NCBI GenBank assembly: GCA_030602585.1
Contig: JAUVZJ010000009.1
Span: forward strand, 1-49,597
Direction: 5' to 3'
From: Candidatus Methanophagales archaeon
GTDB lineage: Archaea > Halobacteriota > Syntropharchaeia > Alkanophagales > Methanospirareceae
Length of the DNA: 49,597 nt
Shown: positions 1 through 7,302 of the stretch, piece by piece
Layout of the letters: every line of letters begins with the position of its first letter
How positions within the stretch are numbered: the first letter of the stretch is position 1
The notes under the pieces: generated by a model
Told to the model about the DNA's origin: nothing
What the model saw: the letters and a program-made list of their open reading frames with translations, nothing else
Databases searched by the model: none
Position numbers and translations under genes: made by a program

Positions 1-104
1 ATGGGTATTTAAAAATAGTGGTGGAGAATTAATGGACAAAGAAAAGTGAAGGTAAGTTATGACTCTTTACTCTTAAATTCCTAAGTTAAAACTGGAAATG
101 AATT

Positions 105-623
105 TTGTCCGGGGTTTTTGGGATTGAAACAATTGATGTTATTGCACTTTTGAAAACAGATGAAGAAGGGGAAGAGATAGCAGCGATGTTAAACGAATTC
201 TTCATTGATGACAATAAAAAATATACGCTTCTCGTTAGGCTAAAGGAGATAAAAGAGGAGGTTACTGCGTTAGGACAAGAGATAACGCTAACAGAAGCGG
301 AAGAAGAGATAAGAAGCATAGTGCTTGCGGAAAAGAAGCCAATCATCGCAGAAGAAGCGGCAAAAAAGACTTCTGGTAGGTTTAAGAGCTTGCGACATAC
401 GACACATGCCTTGAGAACGCTTGAATCACTGGCATCTAAGGGCGTGTTGGGTAAGTTCAAACGAGACCGCTTTTTTTACTTCACCACGCCAAAGGAAGCA
501 GTAATGCAGGCATTGAAGAAGCGTGGCGAAACTCCTGAGGAGTGTTCACCAGGTGAAATAGCGAAAGAAACGGGAATGCCATTATACGTGGTTTTAGACA
601 TAATAGCGGAATTGCTGCCGTAA
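105..623 (+). CDS. Putative winged-helix protein, unrecognised family
   Basis: A 172-residue protein I do not recognise. Residues about 75-130 read as a winged helix: a helical stretch (AEEAAKKTSGRFKSLRHTTH), a second helix, then a basic/aromatic hairpin (GKFKRDRFFYFTT). The last 30 residues (CSPGEIAKETGMPLYVVLDI) resemble another helix-turn-helix. The N-terminal 70 residues are acidic and helical. DNA binding is therefore plausible but inferred. The start is a TTG directly after an in-frame stop at 99, with no clear ribosome-binding site; an ATG at 186 is the alternative and would remove the first 27 residues. The stop codon runs into a perfect hairpin at 623-648. Confidence 0.6.
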   Translation: MSGVFGIETIDVIALLKTDEEGEEIAAMLNEFFIDDNKKYTLLVRLKEIKEEVTALGQEITLTEAEEEIRSIVLAEKKPIIAEEAAKKTSGRFKSLRHTTHALRTLESLASKGVLGKFKRDRFFYFTTPKEAVMQALKKRGETPEECSPGEIAKETGMPLYVVLDIIAELLP

Positions 624-648
624 AAGTTTTTTGCAAGCAAAAAACTTT
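623..648. repeat. Perfect hairpin, 12-bp arms, after the first gene
   Basis: Arms at 623-634 and 637-648 (AAAGTTTTTTGC and its complement) pair perfectly around an AA loop, starting at the stop codon of the upstream gene. A related TTTTTTGC-TTC-GCAAAAA hairpin follows the coiled-coil gene at 26831-26848. It could act as an mRNA 3' end, but its recurrence points to a dispersed element. Confidence 0.7.
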
Positions 649-689
649 ACCTAATAATCTTTAAGGAAAATGACTCTCTTTCTTTAATC

Positions 690-745
690 AAACTTTCTTT
701 TCAAAAGAAAGTTTGTGTGGAAATCTGTATAATCTTGTGGTTATA
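690..745 (+). repeat. Palindrome plus dispersed repeat upstream of endA
   Basis: A perfect palindrome (690-701 and 703-714, AAACTTTCTTTT with complement AAAAGAAAGTTT, one-base centre) is joined to a 29-bp unit at about 717-745 containing TGGAAATCTGT and ATCTTGTGGTTATA. The same composite of an A-rich arm followed by GTGGAAATCTGTGTAATC recurs at 3780-3822, again just upstream of a gene. Part of the second unit recurs inverted at 49331-49350. Confidence 0.7.
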
Positions 746-755
746 AAAAGGAACG

Positions 756-1820
756 ATGCAAGGAGAACTTTCAGGTGAAAAGGTCATAGTAGCGGAATCA
801 GAAGCAGATATTCTTGGTAAAGGGTACGGAAGGAAAAAAGGCAGGTTAGAGCTATCGCTGGAAGAAGCAGCTTTTTTGCTTGAAACAGAAAAAATATCGA
901 TAAAAATAAAAGATGAAAAAGAGTTAGAGTTAAGTCTCGAGGATTTCTTAAAGCATGCGTTGGGCATCGCTCCGAAGTTCGGGGTGCGATATATCGTTTA
1001 CAAGGATTTGAAGGAGCGAGGCTATGTAGTGCAGCCGGGAGGTGTTGATTTTTGGCTTTATCCACGTGGAGCCAAGCAGGGAGAGAAGCCTGCGAGGTAT
1101 TTCGTCCGTATTTTATCGGAAAGCGAATTTTTATCGTTAAAAGAATTGGATGCGATACTTATTTCAGCTCATAACATGAGAAAAGAGCCAATTATTGCTG
1201 TTGTGGATGAAGAAAGCGACATCACTTACTATGCGGTGAAGGAAGCGAAGTTTGAATTCGTTGAGGAAGGGAAAGAAAAAGAGAAGGAAGAAGGGGTAGT
1301 GGAAGAGATAGGAAAAGTGAAAGTGAAAGCGACTTTGCTCGGCGATAGGGTTGTCTTATGGGATGCTGATCTGGCTGAGAATCTGTACAGTAACCATTTT
1401 TATGGTATGTTAACGAAAGAGAAGAGGTTGTTGCTTTCGTTGGTTGAAGCGGCTTATTTGATGAAGAAGGGTCTGCTGGAAATGAGCTTTGAGCAGTTCA
1501 TCGAGCATGCGAGCTCAATAGAAAGCGATTTCATGGATAAATACGTGGTTTACGAGGATTTGCGAGAAAGAGGGCTGATAGTGAAGACAGGTTTTAAGTT
1601 CGGCTCACATTTCAGGGTGTACAAAGCAATAAACCAGAAACATTCTTCGTATTTAATTCACGTGCTTCCTGAAGAGCATGTTTTTTCAATGCACGAATTA
1701 TCAAGGGCAGTAAGGTTGGCGCATGGCGTGAAGAAGAGGATGATATTCGCTCAAACATTTAAGAAAAGTTTGATTGACCAAAAAATTAGATATGTGGATA
1801 TAGGAAGGATGAAGCTATGA
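756..1820 (+). CDS. endA: tRNA-splicing endonuclease EndA, duplicated-domain form
   Basis: Cuts introns at bulge-helix-bulge motifs in precursor tRNA. At 354 residues it is twice the length of the short archaeal enzyme and contains two copies of the fold (about 1-165 and 190-354), as in the alpha-prime-2 type. The second copy holds the catalytic set: Tyr289 in FRVY, His296 in KHSSYLIHV and Lys326/327 in GVKKRM. The first copy keeps the tyrosine (DFWLYPRG) and a lysine but has lost the histidine, so it is probably structural. An acidic linker (EEGKEKEKEEG) joins the halves. Near the C-terminus, residues 333-342 (QTFKKSLIDQ) coincide with a degenerate palindrome at 1752-1772 and look like an inserted segment before the conserved KIRYVDIGRM ending. 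The start is an ATG preceded by AAGGAACG. None of the three tRNA genes in the window has an intron. Confidence 0.92.
   Translation: MQGELSGEKVIVAESEADILGKGYGRKKGRLELSLEEAAFLLETEKISIKIKDEKELELSLEDFLKHALGIAPKFGVRYIVYKDLKERGYVVQPGGVDFWLYPRGAKQGEKPARYFVRILSESEFLSLKELDAILISAHNMRKEPIIAVVDEESDITYYAVKEAKFEFVEEGKEKEKEEGVVEEIGKVKVKATLLGDRVVLWDADLAENLYSNHFYGMLTKEKRLLLSLVEAAYLMKKGLLEMSFEQFIEHASSIESDFMDKYVVYEDLRERGLIVKTGFKFGSHFRVYKAINQKHSSYLIHVLPEEHVFSMHELSRAVRLAHGVKKRMIFAQTFKKSLIDQKIRYVDIGRMKL
1752..1781 (+). repeat. Degenerate in-frame palindromic element in endA
   Basis: CAAAC (1752-1756) and GTTTG (1768-1772) form the ends of an imperfect palindrome encoding QTFKKSLIDQ. Its sequence and peptide resemble the pheT copy (DQTFSKGLSFDQ). 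Confidence 0.5.
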
Positions 1821-1887
1821 GGTAAAACTCTAATCAGGTGATAACAGCACGCATACATAGCCGCTTCAAAATTTTGACAAAACCAAA

Positions 1888-1900
1888 AAAATATTTAAAC
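1888..1900 (+). promoter_or_regulatory. TATA box for pheT
   Basis: AAATATTTAAAC is a strong archaeal TATA element ending 24 nt before the pheT ATG, which fits a leaderless or very short-leader transcript. Confidence 0.6.
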
Positions 1901-1923
1901 AGCGAAATAAAAGTGATATAGAA

Positions 1924-3657
1924 ATGCCCACCATAAGACTTTTTTACGAGGATTTGGAAAACCTTACCGGCGTGAGCATCGAAAAGATAAAGGAAAGGCT
2001 GCCGTTGATGTGTGCAGACGTAGAAAGAATGGAAGCCGATTATATGGACGTAGAGTTTTTTCCAAACCGGCCGGATTTATTTTGCGTGGAGGGTGCTTCT
2101 CGTGCACTGAAACAATTTCTGGACGTCGAACCGGGATTGGTTACTTACGTGGTGGAGAAGTCAGGTATAGAGATGGTTGTGGAGGCATCAGTTCTGGAAG
2201 TGCGACCTTATATTGTTTGCGGTGTGGTGAAGAACTTGCAGTTAGATTCAAGTTCGATAGAATCGTTAATGCTATTACAGGAGTATTTGCATCGAGGAAT
2301 AGGAAGAAACAGGGAGAAAGTTTCGGTAGGCGTGCATGACTTAGCGAGGGTGAAACCACCGTTCAGGTATCTTGCTGCTGACCCCGGTTTCTCTTTTATT
2401 CCGCTTGACTACGAAGAAGAGATGACGATGGCTGAGATTTTAGAGCGGCATCCAAAGGGAACTGCATTCCGTTACATTCTCGAGGATAAAACTAAATATC
2501 CGTTGATTTTGGATTCAGAAGGAAAAACTCTTTCTTTTCCGCCTATTATCAATGCAGACCAGACGAGGGTGACAGAATCCACGAACGACATATTTATAGA
2601 AGTTACTGGCTTGAATGAGAACGTTTCGGCGGCGCTAAATATTATAGTCTATGCGCTTGCAGAGCGAGGGGGGCAGATTCAATCTGTGGTTCTTCGCTTT
2701 CCGGACGATAGAAGAGGTGCGGAGAACGAAACACCCCGTTTAGAGCCCAAGACGATGGAAATATCAGTGAAAGACGTTAATTCGCTCATAGGTATTGATT
2801 TAAGTGCAGAGGAATGCAAGAAGTGCTGCGAGCGAATGGGTCTTGGTGCGGAAGCAAAACCGAAGGGAATGATAGAGGTGAAGATACCTGCTTATCGGTT
2901 TGATATACTCCATACATGGGACATAATAGAAGACATCGCTATCGGTTACGGATATGACAGGATAGAGCCTGAGATTCCAGGCACGATGGTTATAGGCGAA
3001 GTGCATCCGATAGAGGATACGAAGAGAACGGTGAGGGAAATAATGACTGGTTTGGGATATTTCGAGGTGTTAACATTCACGCTGACCTCCGAAAGGAAAC
3101 AGTTTGAGTTGATGCGGCGAGGAAGAAAACAAGGGAAACCTTTTTTGGATCAAACCTTTTCTAAAGGTTTGAGTTTTGATCAAACTTTTTCAAAGTTTGT
3201 TGTAAACGTTGCATCGCCGATAAGCAGTGAGCATACAATGCTTAGATGCTCTATTCTGCCGAATTTGCTGGAAATCCTTTCGCTTAACAAGCATCGTGAT
3301 TTACCACAGCGGATTTTTGAAGTTGGACCGGTACTGCTGGGCTTTAAAGAGGAATACAGGCTTGCTGCGGTTTCAACGCATGCAAACGCGAACTTCGCAG
3401 AGGTTAAGTCAATGGTGGATGCGGTGCTAAAGGAGATGGGAATGGAAGATGCAGAAGTGGTGGAGTCGGAGGATGACGCATTTTTAGCGGGTAGAAGAGC
3501 GGATATAATTAAACCCTTACAGTTTTTTCGGGGTGGTAGGGGCTCCGCCCCCACAATGGATGGTAAACATATAGGCGTTTTTGGTGAACTACATCCAGAG
3601 GTAATCCTTAATTTCGGGTTGGACCATCCAGTGGTGGGATTTGAGGTGGATATATAA
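1924..3657 (+). CDS. pheT: Phenylalanyl-tRNA synthetase beta subunit with two repeat-derived insertions
   Basis: Beta subunit of the tetrameric PheRS that charges tRNA-Phe. The archaeal form is recognised from FPNRPDLFCVEGASRALKQF near the N-terminus, the B5 region (IPAYRFDILHTWDIIEDIAI, about residues 320-340), the SPISSEHTMLRCSILPNLLE core and the C-terminal GVFGELHPEV. The alpha subunit gene is not in the window. The usual length is about 550 residues; here it is 577. The excess matches two in-frame segments absent from family members I know: residues about 399-425, built from two 10-residue units (DQTFSKGLSF, DQTFSKF), and residues about 529-545 (KPLQFFRGGRGSAP), which interrupts the normal ADI..DGKHIGVFGE. 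Both coincide with palindromic DNA repeats, while the frame stays open and the flanking motifs are intact, so the gene is probably functional. Confidence 0.95.
   Translation: MPTIRLFYEDLENLTGVSIEKIKERLPLMCADVERMEADYMDVEFFPNRPDLFCVEGASRALKQFLDVEPGLVTYVVEKSGIEMVVEASVLEVRPYIVCGVVKNLQLDSSSIESLMLLQEYLHRGIGRNREKVSVGVHDLARVKPPFRYLAADPGFSFIPLDYEEEMTMAEILERHPKGTAFRYILEDKTKYPLILDSEGKTLSFPPIINADQTRVTESTNDIFIEVTGLNENVSAALNIIVYALAERGGQIQSVVLRFPDDRRGAENETPRLEPKTMEISVKDVNSLIGIDLSAEECKKCCERMGLGAEAKPKGMIEVKIPAYRFDILHTWDIIEDIAIGYGYDRIEPEIPGTMVIGEVHPIEDTKRTVREIMTGLGYFEVLTFTLTSERKQFELMRRGRKQGKPFLDQTFSKGLSFDQTFSKFVVNVASPISSEHTMLRCSILPNLLEILSLNKHRDLPQRIFEVGPVLLGFKEEYRLAAVSTHANANFAEVKSMVDAVLKEMGMEDAEVVESEDDAFLAGRRADIIKPLQFFRGGRGSAPTMDGKHIGVFGELHPEVILNFGLDHPVVGFEVDI
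3151..3199 (+). repeat. Two tandem in-frame palindromes inside pheT
   Basis: Hairpin one has 9-bp arms (3151-3159 and 3163-3171) and hairpin two has 8-bp arms (3181-3188 and 3192-3199). They are spaced exactly 30 bp, each preceded by a GATCAA. They encode the repeated DQTFSK peptide. Confidence 0.8.
3509..3555 (+). repeat. In-frame copy of a GC-hairpin element inside pheT
   Basis: This 47-bp stretch (CCCTTACAG, TTTTTTCGGGGTGGTAGGGG, then a GGGGC-TCC-GCCCC hairpin at 3539-3551) is nearly identical to the intergenic copy at 3733-3779 and related to 26892-26935. It lies in the coding frame without a stop. Confidence 0.85.
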
Positions 3658-3732
3658 GTGGAAAAAATCACAAATCCTAATTTCAAAATTCAAAACCTTT
3701 ATGTTTTTGTCATTGGAATTTTGAGATTTGAT

Positions 3733-3779
3733 TAAGCCCTTTCAGGGTTTTCGGGGTGGTAGGGGCAGAGCCCCACATA
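3733..3779 (+). repeat. Intergenic copy of the GC-hairpin element
   Basis: TAAGCCCTTTCAGGG, TTTTCGGGGTGGTAGGGG and a GGGGC-AGA-GCCCC hairpin (3762-3774). It lies 76 bp after pheT and about 225 bp after its near-twin inside that gene. Confidence 0.85.
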
Positions 3780-3822
3780 AGAAAAGGTTTCTCGTGGAAA
3801 TCTGTGTAATCTTGTGGTTATA
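3780..3822 (+). repeat. Second copy of the composite upstream repeat
   Basis: AGAAAAGGTTTCTC followed by GTGGAAATCTGTGTAATC and TTGTGGTTATA, matching 703-745 closely. It ends 34 bp before the next gene and supplies an AT-rich stretch that could serve as a promoter, which is inference. Confidence 0.7.
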
Positions 3823-3856
3823 TAAGGAGCTAAACAAATAACTTTAACAATAAATC

Positions 3857-4690
3857 ATGGAACTTATAACTGCAATAATCATTTTAGCATTGACAGGAAT
3901 AGGAGTAGGATTTGTCGAAGGACTTCTCGGTGTCGGTGGATGCTTTCTCATGGTTCCCGTGATTTTCTTTCTATTCACTACAATGGGTTATTCACCTGAT
4001 ATAGCAATAAAGCTCGCATTTGGCTCTAACCTTCTTGTCGTGACTCCAACCGCAATCAGTGGGGCATTGGCGCATACAACAAAAAAAGATGCGGTATGGT
4101 GGAAAACAGGAATGGCTTTGGGTGTCTGTGGAGCAGTTGGAGCACTTATAGGCGCTACAATTACTTCTCAGTTTCTCAGCGAAGGAATATTAAAGCCTGC
4201 ATTTGGGCTCGTAATCTGTCTTGGCGCGATAAGGATGCTGGCATGGAAGCCACCGGAGGTTGAGGAAGACCCGAAAGATAAGCCTTTGCTCTGGGCTTGC
4301 TGGGGGTTTCCTATCGGCATTATCTGCGGGTTGATAGGCATTGGTGGTGGAATCATCGCGGTTCCGGTGCTTGCAATTGCTTTAAAATTCAAGATGCATC
4401 ATGCAATTGGGGCTTCGCTGGTAATGATGGCTTTCACGAGCATAGCAGGTTCTATGGGCTATTTAATAAATGGACTTTCTGTTCCAAATCTACCACTTTA
4501 TTCCATCGGATACGTCAATCTGCCTGTATGGGCTTGTCTGGCAATGACAGGCATTCCAGTAGCTCTGATAGGTGCGAAAACTGCTCATAAGCTACCTGCA
4601 ACGCAGCTAAGATACATCTTTATCGCTGTGATGTTTTATGTAACATTAAAGATGGTAGGAGTGTTTGAATGGCTGAGATTGCCGATATAA
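3857..4690 (+). CDS. TauE/SafE (DUF81) family membrane permease
   Basis: A 277-residue, eight-helix inner-membrane protein of the sulfite exporter TauE/SafE family, whose characterised members move small sulfur-containing or organic anions. The two halves repeat the signature: GVGFVEGLLGVGGCFLMVPV near residue 16 and GIICGLIGIGGGIIAVPVLA near residue 153. A short charged loop (KPPEVEEDPKDKP) separates them. The substrate cannot be told from sequence. It stands alone, preceded by repeat elements and followed by the convergent regulator-like gene, so neighbours give no hint of its cargo. Confidence 0.85.
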   Translation: MELITAIIILALTGIGVGFVEGLLGVGGCFLMVPVIFFLFTTMGYSPDIAIKLAFGSNLLVVTPTAISGALAHTTKKDAVWWKTGMALGVCGAVGALIGATITSQFLSEGILKPAFGLVICLGAIRMLAWKPPEVEEDPKDKPLLWACWGFPIGIICGLIGIGGGIIAVPVLAIALKFKMHHAIGASLVMMAFTSIAGSMGYLINGLSVPNLPLYSIGYVNLPVWACLAMTGIPVALIGAKTAHKLPATQLRYIFIAVMFYVTLKMVGVFEWLRLPI

Positions 4691-4776
4691 ATGTTAAGAT
4701 TGTTATGATAGTTATTTCATTGTTTAACTTTATTAACTTTTGTAACTTTATATTTTAAAGATACAAAAACACCTCT

Positions 4777-5718
4777 TCACAAAATCCTACCTATGACTTG
4801 AATAGGCTTTTTAACATATTTCTTCAGCATTTCCATATTTTTACCTTCTAATGTAACGAGAAGAACAGTTGAGGGTCCCGCCGATTTTTCAATATCAATT
4901 TCAGTATCAATATCCATTTCCGCCTCCATTTTATACTTATATCCCACGATACTCTGCATAAGTTCTAAACTACCCTTTATACCCTCGTGACCAACGGGTA
5001 GGATTTCATGGACAAAAACCAGCTTTGAAAGTTTCAACACATCCTCCACCATTACGATACTTCTGGCATTCGCTTTTATGGCATTTAGCACTTCATACCC
5101 TACATTTGGCTCTCCTAAGGCGACAATCAAATCATTTTTCAACGACTTTCCTATTTTCAACTCGTTTTCCATGCATATTCCCAATGCGGTAATACCCATA
5201 CCTGTTTGGTTCGTTTCGATGTTCTCCTCTGTATGCCCTTCTAATATCTCCAATGCTTTGATTTTATGTGCTTCTTCTCTTATCCCCTGGAATATTTGAG
5301 AGCCCGTGGGGAAGAGTTCCACACTCAGGTTGGCGACCAAAACAATCGGCTGTGCTCCCGAAGACAGAACCTTTATAAGCACCGCTCGAGCCATTAACTG
5401 TCCCAGGAGTTTGCCATCGAGTTTTACCATGTCTTCTTTTTTCGGTCCTATGCCGCCGGAGGATGTGTTAGCCAGCACGATTGCCTGTCCATTCTTGAGC
5501 TTCATAATAACGAGGTCGCCCCATTTAGAGGTTGAAATCTCATTTGGTGATATTTTCAGGCTTCTGAGGTCTATGAATCCACCGAGGTTTTCTAAGAGTT
5601 GAAAATAAATAGTCAACGCATGTCTTATTACCTCAGAGCGGGTGATGCCATTCCTAATGGCGATTTCGTCAATCTTCCGTATCTTTACCTCTGGCAGCCG
5701 AATGTTTACAGGTAGCAT
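4777..5718 (-). CDS. Ribbon-helix-helix protein fused to an AIR-synthase-like domain
   Basis: The N-terminus (LPVNIRLPEVKIRKIDEIAI, then TRSEVIRHAL) is a ribbon-helix-helix DNA-binding motif. The remaining 260 residues resemble the AIR synthase/HypE/ThiL-like fold: TSSGGIGPKKEDMV near residue 85, a central QTGMGITALG and a C-terminal ferredoxin-like part. This suggests a DNA-binding protein that senses a phosphorylated or nucleotide ligand; the ligand is unknown and no catalytic role is claimed. I chose the ATG at 5718 because the TATA element at 5748-5760 places transcription start near 5728 and CGTGA lies just upstream. Starts at 5733 or 5790 would leave 5-24 extra residues of no recognisable character. 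It diverges from the peptide/radical SAM operon, which it may regulate (inference). Confidence 0.75.
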   Translation of the reverse strand: MLPVNIRLPEVKIRKIDEIAIRNGITRSEVIRHALTIYFQLLENLGGFIDLRSLKISPNEISTSKWGDLVIMKLKNGQAIVLANTSSGGIGPKKEDMVKLDGKLLGQLMARAVLIKVLSSGAQPIVLVANLSVELFPTGSQIFQGIREEAHKIKALEILEGHTEENIETNQTGMGITALGICMENELKIGKSLKNDLIVALGEPNVGYEVLNAIKANARSIVMVEDVLKLSKLVFVHEILPVGHEGIKGSLELMQSIVGYKYKMEAEMDIDTEIDIEKSAGPSTVLLVTLEGKNMEMLKKYVKKPIQVIGRIL

Positions 5719-5747
5719 ATTCACGTTACGCATGTAATGTGAATGGG

Positions 5748-5760
5748 AATATTTAAATAC
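5748..5760. promoter_or_regulatory. Palindromic TATA element serving two divergent genes
   Basis: AATATTTAAATAC is nearly self-complementary. Its centre lies about 30 nt before the rightward ATG at 5783 and about 35 nt before the leftward ATG at 5718, so one box could drive both transcripts with little or no leader. Confidence 0.6.
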
Positions 5761-5782
5761 CGATCGTTTGAACCTTGACATC

Positions 5783-5923
5783 ATGAACAAGAATAATGAA
5801 GAGGAAGTAAGAAAAAAGAAGCAGAGTGTGATGGCGTACCGATTGAAATGCCCGGGGACAGCAAATGGAGGGTTGACGCACTACATGTTTGGGGACTCAT
5901 CGGCTGACAAGGCGCTCTTTTAG
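5783..5923 (+). CDS. Candidate precursor peptide for the adjacent radical SAM enzyme
   Basis: A 46-residue reading frame with a lysine/glutamate-rich leader-like N-terminus (NNEEEVRKKKQ) and a core-like C-terminal part (RLKCPGTANGGLTHYMFGD, ending DKALF). It contains a single cysteine. It begins at the natural position for leaderless transcription from the TATA box at 5748-5760 and ends 19 bp before the radical SAM gene. My recollection is that TIGRFAMs describes a methanogen peptide called CbpA paired with a radical SAM enzyme CbpB. This gene would fit that role, but I could not compare sequences. A genuine short gene is likely; its modification is inference. Confidence 0.65.
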   Translation: MNKNNEEEVRKKKQSVMAYRLKCPGTANGGLTHYMFGDSSADKALF

Positions 5924-5942
5924 CTCTCTTAGGTGGTGTAAA

Positions 5943-7301
5943 GTGCATTACAATACAGGAAGTCACCTACGACTGACGCTTTGCGACATTGACGAGGAGA
6001 CCTTGCTCGTCATTGACCCGGATACCGTCTTTTGGGCACTGGTCCCAAAGGGAGAGTGTGTCTATTCAAAGATAATGCATGATATTCTTCCGTTGTATGA
6101 CAGAGTAAAGCGAGAGTGTGAAGAGGAGATGCACGATTTTAGGTTCAACTCAAACCCCGGTGTTATTTACATGAATTCAGTGAGCAGATGCAATCTGAAT
6201 TGCTCCTACTGCTATATCCCGCAAGAAATAAGAAAAAAACACCAGCAAATGAATAAGGAGCAACTTTTTGAGGTACTTATGAAAGCCAGGGAATACTCTG
6301 AAGAGAACGGTGGTAACAGAAAGCTTACCGTTGTGTTCCATGGAAGCGAGCCATTACTGATGAAAGAGGAAATTTTCGATGCAATAGAAGAATTTGAAGA
6401 CTTGTTATACTTCGGCATTCAAACAAATGGGACTCTATTCAGAGAAGATGATGTGGAGTTCCTTAAGAAGCACAGCGTAAGTGTGGGAATCTCACTGGAT
6501 TCGTCATATCCAGAAACGCATGACTCTCTGAGGAAGACATGGGATGGGAAGGGAACTTTTGAGAAAGTTGTAGAAGCGATTGACTGGTTTGACGGCTATC
6601 AAAGGCTGAATGTAGTGACGACAGTAACGAAGCAAAATGTATCGCAACTCCCGGCGATGGTGAGTTTTCTACATGCTAAAAATATCCCATCGGTTTTGCT
6701 GAACCCTGTCAGGGGGACACAGGAACCTGCTCGTTCTTTGATGCCAGACAACGAGAGTCTCAAAAAATTTTTCATCCGCGCCTTGAAAAGAGCTATGGAA
6801 CTCACCGAAAAGACAGGGAAGCAAATAATCGTGGGAAACTTTGCAAATATCATGGTGGGAATCATCGCTCCTACTGCAAGAAAACTTATGTGTGACATAT
6901 CTCCTTGTGGAGGCGGGAGATGTTTTTTCGCTATCGCTACCGATGGAAACGTGTTTCCTTGTGGCGAGTTCATAGGCATTGAAGAATTATGTGGAGGTAA
7001 TATCTTCAGGAACTCTATCCCGGACATCATGAACTCTGATTCGTTCGAGCGGATAAGAGACAGGACAGTAGAAAAGATTGAGCACTGCGACACCTGTGCA
7101 TTCAGGAATATCTGTGGTGCACCCTGCCCCGCAGAGGTATCTTCAATGCAAGGAAATTTTTATAACCCCTCGCCATACTGCGAATTCTACGAGGAGTTGA
7201 TCAGATTCGCCTTTAAGATAATTGCCGAGGACAAGGTGAAATACTTCCTCAAGGAAGACGCCTTGAATACTCTCGGATACAAATACAGGATGGTGGAATG
7301 A
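5943..7301 (+). CDS. Peptide-modifying radical SAM/SPASM enzyme (CbpB-like)
   Basis: A 452-residue radical S-adenosylmethionine protein. The CxxxCxxC motif that binds the first 4Fe-4S cluster is at Cys83, Cys87 and Cys90 (RCNLNCSYCYIPQE). The barrel follows (VVFHGSEPLL, FGIQTNGTLF, GISLDSS). The C-terminal SPASM part is cysteine-rich (LMCDISPCGGGRC, NVFPCGEF, CDTCAFRNICGAPCP) and should hold auxiliary clusters, as in enzymes that modify ribosomal peptides. I chose the GTG at 5943, since AGGTGGTG lies 4 nt upstream; the longer frame from 5889 would overlap the peptide gene and adds no recognisable sequence. It forms an operon with the upstream peptide gene and the following cobT (1-nt gap). 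The substrate is presumably the 46-residue peptide. Confidence 0.85.
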   Translation: MHYNTGSHLRLTLCDIDEETLLVIDPDTVFWALVPKGECVYSKIMHDILPLYDRVKRECEEEMHDFRFNSNPGVIYMNSVSRCNLNCSYCYIPQEIRKKHQQMNKEQLFEVLMKAREYSEENGGNRKLTVVFHGSEPLLMKEEIFDAIEEFEDLLYFGIQTNGTLFREDDVEFLKKHSVSVGISLDSSYPETHDSLRKTWDGKGTFEKVVEAIDWFDGYQRLNVVTTVTKQNVSQLPAMVSFLHAKNIPSVLLNPVRGTQEPARSLMPDNESLKKFFIRALKRAMELTEKTGKQIIVGNFANIMVGIIAPTARKLMCDISPCGGGRCFFAIATDGNVFPCGEFIGIEELCGGNIFRNSIPDIMNSDSFERIRDRTVEKIEHCDTCAFRNICGAPCPAEVSSMQGNFYNPSPYCEFYEELIRFAFKIIAEDKVKYFLKEDALNTLGYKYRMVE

Positions 7302-7302
7302 T

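Noticed and set aside
3180-3686. Minus-strand open frame opposite the pheT 3' end
   Set aside because: Antisense to conserved PheT sequence; serine/threonine-rich with no recognisable motif.
5924-5942. Cobalamin riboswitch ahead of the radical SAM/cobT genes
   Set aside because: Intergenic spaces are 1-19 bp, far too short, and the transcript is probably leaderless.
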